DNA from: Chryseobacterium sp. JAH
GTDB lineage: Bacteria > Bacteroidota > Bacteroidia > Flavobacteriales > Weeksellaceae
Assembly: GCF_001507335.1 (NCBI RefSeq)
Contig: NZ_LMAH01000006.1
Coordinates: 186,001 to 250,000 of the forward strand
DNA: 64,000 nt
Direction of reading: 5' to 3'
The notes under the pieces: generated by a model
What the model was told of the DNA's origin: nothing
Databases searched by the model: none
What the model saw: only the letters and a program-made list of their open reading frames with translations
Shown here: positions 37,413 to 43,766 of the stretch, piece after piece
Numbering within the stretch: the stretch's first letter is position 1
Layout: every line of letters starts with the position of its first letter
Position numbers and translations under genes: made by a program

Positions 37413-37438
37413 GATGTCGAGAATTTATAATCCGTGAC
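37413..37438 (+). repeat. Hairpin (REP-like) repeat, copy 2, degenerate
   Basis: GATGTCGAGAATTTATAATCCGTGAC followed by TTTTTCCTATTTTTAAAA. Both halves of the hairpin are recognisable, with several changes. Confidence 0.45.
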
Positions 37439-37449
37439 TTTTTCCTATT

Positions 37450-37599
37450 TTTAAAATCCGATTTCCGAAAAAAGCTTTGGACGAAAGTGTTACTGAGTTA
37501 AAAAATGAGAAAATAAAAGTCCCTGAAAACATTGAAGGCTACACTTGTTGAGGAATAATTTCAAACACTAAAAATGATCTCGTATTGAGAATAATATAA
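37450..37599 (+). pseudogene. Short coding remnant with an in-frame stop
   Basis: A frame encoding KKALDESVTELKNEKIKVPE and further on NIEGYTC is interrupted by TGA at 37549-37551, then continues GIISNTKNDLVLRII to TAA at 37597-37599. The stretch looks like an eroded C-terminal piece of a protein, with TGG changed to TGA as one possible reading. I do not recognise the family. Confidence 0.35.
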
Positions 37600-37627
37600 C
37601 AGCATTTTTTATTCCCTTACTTTTAAT

Positions 37628-37635
37628 TATATTTG
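37628..37635 (+). promoter_or_regulatory. Candidate -7 box of the XRE regulator gene
   Basis: TATATTTG, an exact TAnnTTTG match, 18 bases before the ATG. The same box is kept in the second copy at 42082-42089. Confidence 0.5.
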
Positions 37636-37653
37636 CTTCTATAATTCACAAAT

Positions 37654-38064
37654 ATGCAAAACAAAAAAGCACATCAGGGCAGAAATATAAAGCGTTTCCG
37701 TGAAATGTTAGGCATTAAGCAGGAAGCACTGGCTTTTGATTTAGGAGAAGATTGGAATCAAAAGAAAATTTCTCTTTTAGAACAGAAAGAAACTGTTGAA
37801 GTAGATATTTTAGAAAGAATTTCTGAAATTTTAAAAATCCCTGTAGAAGCGATTGAAAACTTGGACGAAGAACAAGCTGTCAATATAATTGCCAATACAT
37901 TTCATGATTCAAATGCTTTTGCATACACCGCAAATATTAACCCTGTTTTTAATCCATTAGATCAAGTTTTAGAACTTCATAAAGAGAAAATGGAATTGTA
38001 CGAAAGAATGCTGAAAGAAAAAGATGACATGATGGCGAAACTGGAGCAACTAATACAAAAATAA
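37654..38064 (+). CDS. XRE family helix-turn-helix regulator (intact copy)
   Basis: Small DNA-binding protein of 136 residues. A Cro/C1-type helix-turn-helix covers about residues 10-64 (NIKRFREMLGIKQEALAFDL, with the recognition part around WNQKKISLLEQ). A linker and a C-terminal helix rich in Glu, Lys and Met follow (LELHKEKMELYERMLKEKDD), probably a coiled coil for dimerisation. The same gene is duplicated at 42108, where a stop codon interrupts it. In both places it is associated with kelch-gene sequence: a full kelch gene upstream of the second copy, and a kelch remnant upstream of this one. Target genes are unknown; control of the kelch module is an inference from linkage only. Confidence 0.85.
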   Translation: MQNKKAHQGRNIKRFREMLGIKQEALAFDLGEDWNQKKISLLEQKETVEVDILERISEILKIPVEAIENLDEEQAVNIIANTFHDSNAFAYTANINPVFNPLDQVLELHKEKMELYERMLKEKDDMMAKLEQLIQK

Positions 38065-38159
38065 GGTTACTTATTACTTCGTAGTTGTAGTATAGATAAA
38101 GGCACTTTAAAGGCAGGATAGTGCCACTTAATGCCACTCAATTATGTTAAATCCCCGAT

Positions 38160-38182
38160 GTCGCAGATTTCCAATCCGTGAC
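38160..38182 (+). repeat. Hairpin (REP-like) repeat, copy 3
   Basis: GTCGCAGATT, a TCC loop and AATCCGTGAC form a 10-pair stem with two imperfect pairs. It is followed by TTTTCCCTATATTTAAAAC, as in copy 4. Confidence 0.65.
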
Positions 38183-38449
38183 TTTTCCCTATATTTAAAA
38201 CATAATTTTTTGCACAGAAAATCATTTAAACCAAACCTCAACGCCATTGAAAACAAAATTATTACTCCTTTCATTTTTCGGTTTATGTTTACCTAAATTT
38301 TAAACATCTTGCGGATATGTCTGTTCGCAGAGGAGCGGTAACCAGTACCATTGCAGGTGACAATATCTATGTGAGCAATGGGTATAAAGATGCGGATGGT
38401 CATGCTACTATTATTGAGAAATACAGCATTAAAGATAACCGTTGGAGTA
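38183..38449 (+). pseudogene. Remnant 2 of the kelch gene: 5' end only
   Basis: Closely matches the upstream region and first 70 or so codons of the full kelch gene (40894-41176). It keeps the TTG start in GCCATTGAAAAC, but a 14-base deletion after GGTTTATGTTTA shifts the frame within the signal peptide. The match runs through ATTGAGAAATACAGCATTAA and stops abruptly at GGAGTA (38449), where the recombinase remnant begins on the other strand. No 3' part of this copy is present. Confidence 0.8.
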
Positions 38450-39098
38450 TAACCCGATTTTTTCAACGATGACTTCATAATTTGTTGAACACTACGCTGA
38501 GAGTACTTCTCATTTTCAGAACCTTCAAATAAATATTTTTTTGGGTTATAGATTTTGTAATACTGCCTCAGCAGCTCAATAAGTTTTTGGGAGAGCATCA
38601 CCACTCTATCCTTACTTCCTTTGACTATCGGATTAACAAAATATTCTGATCTGTTTTGATATCAGACATTTTAAGTTCCAATATCTCACCCAGTCTGAGA
38701 CCACATGCATATATGGTTGTAAGAATTGCCTTATGTTTTATGTTGGAATTAGAATCTAAAATCTTTTTCACCTCCATTTTAGTTAAAAATTTTGGTAATT
38801 TATTTTCACTTCTTTGAGGATAAAGATGTTTTAGATTAACTGTTCTCTGAAAAGTTTCATGATAAAACTTCACGATTGTAGCGATCATTGCTTTTTGATA
38901 AGATAATCCTACTTTCTTTTTTTCAACGAGCCAAATAATAAATTCTTCCAACTGTTTTTGTGTAATATCTTCAGGTTGATACTTGGTAGAAAGTTTCAAA
39001 AAATAAGATAAATGGGAGGTATAGGTTTTAATACTGCTTTTTGCATATCGTTGAAGATGCAATATCGTAGCGAAATCTTCTACATATTTATTTTTCAT
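38450..39098 (-). pseudogene. Tyrosine recombinase (integrase), frameshifted and truncated
   Basis: The 5' portion (39098 to 38625) encodes an N-terminal SAM-like core-binding domain (YAKSSIKTYTSHLSYFLKLS) and the start of the catalytic domain with the first catalytic Arg in YACGLRLGEILEL. A stop follows LLIR, and the protein continues in another frame (KGSKDRVVMLSQKLIELL, YLFEGSENEKYSQRSVQQI), so one frameshift lies near 38627. The gene then ends at the junction with kelch remnant 2 (38449/38450). The conserved HxxR box and the tyrosine nucleophile are lost, so it must be inactive. The parent would be about 280-300 residues. It lacks the extra insertion of classical IntI integrases. It is divergent from the cassette genes that follow. 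Confidence 0.85.
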
Positions 39099-39179
39099 CC
39101 TGAAGGTCTTATGCGTTTATCCCAAATATAAACAAAATAATTCACTCATTTACAAACAGATAACAAAAATCAACACATC

Positions 39180-39239
39180 ATTAGCGCAATTATATATGTT
39201 TTATATTAGCGCAATGCGTAAATTCGGGTGTTGGCAGTA
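39180..39239 (+). other. Direct repeats and core site between recombinase and first cassette
   Basis: ATTAGCGCAAT occurs twice (39180-39190 and 39205-39215), 25 bases apart. It is followed by TGTTGGCAGTA (39229-39239), whose exact complement TACTGCCAACA lies after the next gene (40084-40094). The layout (divergent recombinase, repeats, then a GTT core) resembles an integron attachment region. No integration site has been shown for this family. Confidence 0.5.
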
Positions 39240-39270
39240 AGTTTAGTGCGACACCATACGACAATTAAAA

Positions 39271-40077
39271 ATGTTAGACAAACTTTTTAAAATCTTTAAA
39301 TCAAAAACACCTACTCAGACAATGTATCCTGAGTTGGACAAAGTTGGTGGACTTCAAAAGGCAATAAATATTGAATTTGAAAAACTCAATTCAACTTTGA
39401 GAGTTTCACAAGACAGTGAGTTGGGCAAAATTCCATTGACATATGCAAGAATTGAAAATGAACAAAAATTTTCACAGGTATACATTGGTGCAGAAAAAAA
39501 AATTTATCTGCCTGACTTTTGGAAAGAAGGAGTTTGTCTTGCACACGGACAAGCTAAAAATATTTCAGAACTTGCACAAGTATTAGATTTTTGGCTTTGC
39601 AACGACGTTACAACAAAACAGTTGGCAGACAAATTCTCTTTTGTATCACAAAGCGACAAAGCATTTGCGTTTGACAACAAGAATGAAGTTGAATATACTT
39701 GGAATTTAATTTTGCAAGACCAAGACAGATCAGAAATTAACGATTTTGTTAAACTTGCAATCAAGGACAATGTTTTGAATAAATTGTTTCCATTCACAAG
39801 TTTGTATACGTTGTGTTTTAGCAGGTGTACAGGTTATCCTTATGACACAGACAATTTACCAAATGTAACGCCAAAACTATTTGAGAACTTCGCCCCAATT
39901 CAAGGGAAAAAAAGTAGTTCAGTGCAAGACATTAATAAATTAGAAACTCAATTTGTAGTGACAAAAAATAAATGTGAATATCTTGGCGAAGGAAATGCAG
40001 AAGAAGCTCTGAAAATAGTTAAAGCTAATTTACCAGACAATGTACAGTCAGCAAGAAAAGGGACAGCAAACGAATAG
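39271..40077 (+). CDS. DUF6193-like protein, cassette 1
   Basis: Protein of 268 residues without a signal peptide. The segment LFPFTSLYTLCFSRCTGYPYDTD near residues 172-194 and the pattern YPELDKVGGLQKAI near the N-terminus agree with DUF6193, a family I recall from actinobacteria and other groups, often labelled natural-product related without experimental support. The function is therefore unknown. The gene lies alone between a GTT core site at 39230 and an attC-like palindrome that starts 6 bases after its stop, the usual position of a gene in an integron cassette. Its coding style is denser in CAA/ACA/GAC codons than the neighbouring core genes, which suggests transfer. Confidence 0.7.
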   Translation: MLDKLFKIFKSKTPTQTMYPELDKVGGLQKAINIEFEKLNSTLRVSQDSELGKIPLTYARIENEQKFSQVYIGAEKKIYLPDFWKEGVCLAHGQAKNISELAQVLDFWLCNDVTTKQLADKFSFVSQSDKAFAFDNKNEVEYTWNLILQDQDRSEINDFVKLAIKDNVLNKLFPFTSLYTLCFSRCTGYPYDTDNLPNVTPKLFENFAPIQGKKSSSVQDINKLETQFVVTKNKCEYLGEGNAEEALKIVKANLPDNVQSARKGTANE

Positions 40078-40083
40078 AAAACC

Positions 40084-40222
40084 TACTGCCAACAAGGGTT
40101 TTGCAATAGTGGGGCGAAACCGTAAAGTTCAACGGTAGTTCTTCGGTTCAACTTTTGTGCAGAATTGAAGATTTGTGCTTCGATTGCCCCACCATCGCAA
40201 AGCCCCGAACCGTTATAGCCAA
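40084..40222 (+). repeat. attC-like imperfect palindrome ending cassette 1
   Basis: The site opens with CTGCCAAC (40086-40093) and closes with GTTATAGC (40212-40219). Inside, GGGTTTTGCAATAGTGGGGC (40096-40115) pairs with the complement of 40186-40205 at 17 of 20 positions. A second inner pair is AAAGTTCAAC (40124-40133) against 40146-40155, with one mismatch. The CTGCCAAC core is exactly complementary to GTTGGCAG at the cassette start (39230-39237), which is the rule for integron cassettes. The cores fit the classical RYYYAAC/GTTRRRY consensus only partly. Confidence 0.6.
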
Positions 40223-40242
40223 TTTTAGAAACGACGCTTAGA

Positions 40243-40545
40243 ATGATTGTAAAATGTAAAAATTGTTTACCAAAAGAAGGAATTGATATTCCAGATTTTG
40301 CTATTTCAGAAAAGAGCAAGTTAATAGAGTTTACAATTCAATCACCTCTTCATACTACTAATTATTTAATTGACAATTTAAAACTTAGCCACAAGGATGC
40401 AAAATATATTGTAACTCACATTAACAAAATTTACGGACAATGTAACCGCTGTAAATTTGACCAACTTGACGAAGAGTATATAAGTTGTCCTAAATGTGGA
40501 GCATTAAATTTTAACTGGAAAACAGACAATGGAGAAGAAATTTAA
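40243..40545 (+). CDS. Small zinc-ribbon protein, cassette 2 gene 1
   Basis: Unrecognised protein of 100 residues. It has a CxxC at residues 5-8 (CKNC), a second CxxC in GQCNRCKFD and a third in ISCPKCGAL, so a zinc ribbon formed by the last two pairs is likely. No nuclease or helix-turn-helix motif is seen. The start lies 20 bases after the end of the attC-like site. Its 3' end overlaps the next gene by 17 bases in a different frame, so the two are translationally coupled. Function unknown. Confidence 0.65.
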   Translation: MIVKCKNCLPKEGIDIPDFAISEKSKLIEFTIQSPLHTTNYLIDNLKLSHKDAKYIVTHINKIYGQCNRCKFDQLDEEYISCPKCGALNFNWKTDNGEEI

Positions 40546-40861
40546 ATTGTGGCTAGAATTTGAAGAGGTTGACCCGAATAATTGGGACATTGAAAATGAG
40601 TTTTGCAATATCCAAGTTGACTTGGATGACGGACGACATTACGGACTGAATGTTTGGACATACAAGTTTTTACAAACCGCAGTTGACGAAGACAAAAAAA
40701 CAGGACAAAATTTACACGGACTTTATCAAAAGCCTCCCGACTTATTCGTAAAGGAATTGACAAGAGATTGTATTCAACAGACAATTGAAGACTTACTCAA
40801 AATTGACGACTTAGACAAAATATTGAACCCAAGTATTTATGACAACAAATGCGACAAATAA
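40529..40861 (+). CDS. Hypothetical protein, cassette 2 gene 2
   Basis: Unrecognised protein of 110 residues, acidic, with no signal peptide or membrane segment. Segments such as WLEFEEVDPNNWDIENEFCN, VDLDDGRHYGLNVWTYKFL and FVKELTRDCIQQTIEDLL suggest a compact alpha/beta fold. Its size and character recall small immunity-type proteins, but no family was identified and this is a guess. It overlaps the upstream gene by 17 bases. The end of its cassette appears to be lost: no complement of the GTTATAGCC core follows, and the hairpin repeat of the kelch module begins 10 bases after the stop. Confidence 0.65.
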   Translation: MEKKFKLWLEFEEVDPNNWDIENEFCNIQVDLDDGRHYGLNVWTYKFLQTAVDEDKKTGQNLHGLYQKPPDLFVKELTRDCIQQTIEDLLKIDDLDKILNPSIYDNKCDK

Positions 40862-40870
40862 AAATCAGAT

Positions 40871-40893
40871 GTCGCGGATTTCCAATCCGTGAC
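40871..40893 (+). repeat. Hairpin (REP-like) repeat, copy 4
   Basis: GTCGCGGATT and AATCCGTGAC are complementary over 10 pairs with one G-T wobble around a TCC loop: the best-preserved copy. It is followed by TTTTCCCTATATTTAAAAC and the kelch gene. Confidence 0.7.
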
Positions 40894-40957
40894 TTTTCCC
40901 TATATTTAAAACATAATTTTTTGCACAGAAAATCAATTAAACCAAACCTCAACACCA

Positions 40958-41884
40958 TTGAAAACAAAATTATTTCTGCTCTCAATTTTCGGTTTATGTT
41001 TAGCCAATGCGCAAACCCTAAATTTTAAACATCTTGCGGATATGTCTATTCGCAGAGGAGCGATAAACAGTGCCATTGTAGATGACAATATTTATGTGAG
41101 CAATGGTTATAAAGATGCGGATGGTCATGCTACTATTATTGAGAAATACAGCATTAAAGATAACCGCTGGAGTACAATCAACTCCAGTCTGGTTCCTAAA
41201 AGATTTGCCAATTCGGAGACTTACGGTAATAAAATTTATATTTTTAACGGTTGGGGAAACAGCCATCTTGAAATTATAGACCTTGAAACTCATCAAAAAA
41301 CGAAAGGAGCTGTTAACCGTGCCTACACAGGAAATGCAGGTTCTGCCATCTATAACGGAAAAATATACACGTTCGGCGGAAGTGGGCTAAACAATGCCGC
41401 AACTACTGTATTTTCTAACAGATTCCAATATTATGACATTGCTTCAGACACATGGCATCCACTACCGGATATGCCCACTGCCAGAGAAGCAAGGGGCAAA
41501 ATTGTGAATGATAAGCTTTATGTCATTGGTGGTTTTAACGGTACGTCATCCCGCCTGGTCAATGTGTATGATCTCAAAAAAAATCTTTGGACTGATCAAT
41601 ATACGATGCCTGCTGCAATATCGGGGCATTCATTAGCGGTGTCCGGTAATAAGATTTTTATTGCAGGCGGTTATAATAATCAGAGTTTTCTGGCCTATTT
41701 TGATACAGAGACCAATAAGTTGCATAAGTTATCATCCAATATGATTCCCAGACGACATGCTGCTGCCGAAATATATAATGATAAATTATACATCATCGGC
41801 GGAAGTACAGCATCCTCAACCAAATCAGCTATTAAAAGTATTCAGGTTGCAGATATCAGCGAAGAAGCACTTTCGGCTAAATAA
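40958..41884 (+). CDS. Secreted kelch-repeat protein (only full copy)
   Basis: Protein of 308 residues. A signal peptide (MKTKLFLLSIFGLCLANAQ) is followed by about five kelch-type repeats of some 45-50 residues, with marks such as NSETYGNKIYIFNGWG, AIYNGKIYTFGGSG, KIVNDKLYVIGGFNG, AVSGNKIFIAGGYN and EIYNDKLYIIGGS. Such repeats build a beta-propeller, usually for binding. The predicted start codon is TTG (40958); no ATG would give the signal peptide, and the same TTG is kept in both remnant copies. A box CTATATTTA lies 50 bases upstream, close to but not fully matching the -7 consensus. Downstream lies the interrupted XRE regulator. Function unknown; periplasmic or surface location likely. Confidence 0.88.
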   Translation: MKTKLFLLSIFGLCLANAQTLNFKHLADMSIRRGAINSAIVDDNIYVSNGYKDADGHATIIEKYSIKDNRWSTINSSLVPKRFANSETYGNKIYIFNGWGNSHLEIIDLETHQKTKGAVNRAYTGNAGSAIYNGKIYTFGGSGLNNAATTVFSNRFQYYDIASDTWHPLPDMPTAREARGKIVNDKLYVIGGFNGTSSRLVNVYDLKKNLWTDQYTMPAAISGHSLAVSGNKIFIAGGYNNQSFLAYFDTETNKLHKLSSNMIPRRHAAAEIYNDKLYIIGGSTASSTKSAIKSIQVADISEEALSAK

Positions 41885-42057
41885 TCTAATGAAGATTTAG
41901 ATCAAAGTTTATACGAATGCCCACAGAGATGGTTTCATGATGAGCAGTAAAAATAACAGCAATTAATTTGAATACTATATTTCCTTATCAAGTCAATCAA
42001 TTTCACATGAAGCAAAACTGGTAGTTATAAAAACATTAAATAGTTGTGAACTACTCA

Positions 42058-42605
42058 ATTTTTTATTCTCTCACTTTTAATTATATTTGCTTCTGTAATT
42101 CACAAATATGCAAAACAAAAAAGCACATCAGGGTAGAAATATAAAGCGTTTCCGTGAAATGTTAGGTATTAAGTAGGTATCTTTAGCTTTTGATTTAGGA
42201 GAAGATTGGAATCAAAAGAAAATTTTACTTCTTGAACAAAAAGAAATAGTGGAAGAGGATGTTGTAGAAAGAATATCTCAGATTTTAAAAATTCCCGTAG
42301 AAGCGATTCAAAATATGGATGAGGAGCAGGCAATTAATATTATTGCCAATACTTTTGACAATGGAGCCATTCTCAACGGAATAAATTATAATCCATCATT
42401 TCATCCGGTTGATAAGGTGCTTCAACTGCACGAAGAAAAAATTGCTTTGTACGAAAGAATGCTGAAAGAAAAAGATGACATGATGGTAAAACTGGAACAA
42501 CTGACACAAAAATAAAGTTTCTTCTTACTGCGTAGTTGTATTATAGATAAAGGCACTTTAAAGGCTTGATAGTGCCACTTTAATGCCACTCAATTATGTT
42601 AAATC
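42058..42605. repeat. 550-base duplicated segment, copy B (contains XRE pseudogene)
   Basis: Counterpart of 37604-38153, from TTTTTTATTC through the -7 box (42082-42089), the gene, and the flank ending AATTATGTTAAATC. Confidence 0.85.
42108..42515 (+). pseudogene. XRE family regulator, second copy with in-frame stop
   Basis: The reading frame equals that of the intact gene at 37654 (MQNKKAHQGRNIKRFREMLG...), but the codon CAG of LGIKQE is TAG here (42174-42176), ending the product after 22 residues. After the stop, the frame continues without further damage to 42515 and encodes the rest of the helix-turn-helix and the coiled-coil tail. Many differences from copy A are conservative (KIPVEAIQNMDEEQAINIIA), so the copy was probably functional until recently. 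Internal translation from the ATG at 42249 would give 88 residues without a complete DNA-binding domain. Confidence 0.85.
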
Positions 42606-42698
42606 AACACTCTTATTCATCAAAAATTAACCGTTTCAGGGTTTTATACTTTATCAATAGTAACATTCTGTAAGATAAATTTAAAGTTAAAAATTTTG

Positions 42699-43595
42699 CT
42701 AAACCCCAACTTCAAGCCTGTACCCTTTCCCACGGATCACAACAATCTTAATATTCGGATCGATTTCCAGTTTCTTTCTGAGTTTTGAGATAAACATATC
42801 GAGACTTCGACCAACAATGACACCGTCATCTTCCCAGATTTCCTTTTGCAGTCGGCTTCTCTCAATGATTTCGTTGGGAGATGATGCGAAAATAAGCAAT
42901 ACACGGCTTTCGGTTGTGGTGAGGTCTGTTGTGAGGTCGTTGATGATGAGTTTCCTGTTTTTTGCGTCAAACGATACGGAGCCTAATGTGAACAAATCAC
43001 TTTGCTGAGTTTCGGGTACAACTTTTCGTTGCTTTGTAGATTTATATCTAAAAAAAATAAAACCGATAAAAGCTAAAAATGAAAAGCCACTCACGAGATA
43101 GGCGCTTTTTGCTGTGCTGATCCCTGATGGTTTGAATTTGATGTTAAGTAAGTAACATGCCTTCGGTTGTTTCCTTCCTATACAGGCAACGATATCATCT
43201 TTTTTATTCTTTGATATCGAATATCCATACGCTACACTGGAGTTACCACAGTTGAGAACATTCACAATATAATCGCTTGCGAGAGGATCTTTTGCCAACA
43301 CCCGCTTCGTAAGATTTACCAGCGAGTCAGGTTGGAAACTTAGCTCATTCTCAAAACTGATCTCATATTCATTTTCCGAAATTTTCTTTACCGGAGGCAC
43401 TCTTGATGAACGATCACCCGATTGTAAAAGTAACTCATGTCCTATTCTGCGAAGTAACACTTCCCTTTTGGCAAACTCAAAGTCGTCCTTATCCTTTGTA
43501 CTGAAACCCGCACAGATGACAAAGATCAATGAGAGCAACATACACATAAAAAGGTATTTGCGCTTTCCTGAGAAGAGATTTTGACTAAGATGCAT
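42699..43595 (-). CDS. Membrane-tethered winged-helix transcriptional regulator
   Basis: One-component regulator of 298 residues. A transmembrane segment lies at about residues 14-31, a presumed periplasmic domain of about 130 residues follows (with cysteines C116, C138 and C147), a second transmembrane segment covers 164-183, and an OmpR/PhoB-type winged helix lies at the C-terminus (about 203-296; TTESRVLLIFASSPNEIIER and FISKLRKKLEIDP, then VIRGKGYRLEV). This is the reverse order of ToxR, which has its DNA-binding domain first. The divergent gene at 43767 encodes a secreted protein and is the obvious candidate target. The input signal is unknown. Confidence 0.85.
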   Translation of the reverse strand: MHLSQNLFSGKRKYLFMCMLLSLIFVICAGFSTKDKDDFEFAKREVLLRRIGHELLLQSGDRSSRVPPVKKISENEYEISFENELSFQPDSLVNLTKRVLAKDPLASDYIVNVLNCGNSSVAYGYSISKNKKDDIVACIGRKQPKACYLLNIKFKPSGISTAKSAYLVSGFSFLAFIGFIFFRYKSTKQRKVVPETQQSDLFTLGSVSFDAKNRKLIINDLTTDLTTTESRVLLIFASSPNEIIERSRLQKEIWEDDGVIVGRSLDMFISKLRKKLEIDPNIKIVVIRGKGYRLEVGV

Positions 43596-43766
43596 ATTGT
43601 CAAGTTATTATTTACAAAGTTTACAATTTTATTTACAATCTAAATCCCAAAATCAGATAAATATCAAAGTATTTTCGCTTAATCAACTTTGACAGCATAT
43701 AAAAAATCATAGTATGTCTAATCAGATTTGAGTTATTAAAAGAATCTAAATTTAATTTAAAAAATT

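Larger units (their letters stand above)
37604..38153. repeat. 550-base duplicated segment, copy A (contains XRE gene)
   Basis: Matches 42058-42605 closely over its whole length: the same promoter box, the gene, and the 3' flank with AAAGGCACTTTAAAGGC and TGCCACTCAATTATGTTAA. Identity ends at TTAAATC. The 3' flank has GGCACT/AGTGCC inverted arms (38101-38125), possibly a terminator. Confidence 0.85.

Noticed and set aside
38293..38604. 103-codon minus-strand frame with a tail similar to a minus-strand frame at 41018-41296
   Set aside because: The shared tail is antisense to the duplicated kelch 5' end, and the front is the out-of-frame recombinase piece. It is a chance fusion, not a gene family.
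38450..39098. Recombinase as a classical IntI integron integrase
   Set aside because: The stretch between KDRVVML and SQRSVQQI is short and lacks the extra IntI-specific insertion. It is a Xer-like or phage-type tyrosine recombinase, though perhaps with an integron-like role.
37306..40893. CRISPR array from the repeated hairpin
   Set aside because: Four copies at irregular distances, separated by genes, with no regular spacers and no cas genes.
42249..42515. Independent 88-residue gene in the second XRE copy
   Set aside because: It is the downstream part of the interrupted frame; an own start would leave an incomplete helix-turn-helix.
37013..42605. Insertion sequence or transposon covering the whole island
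   Set aside because: No transposase frame, terminal inverted repeats or target-site duplication was found.
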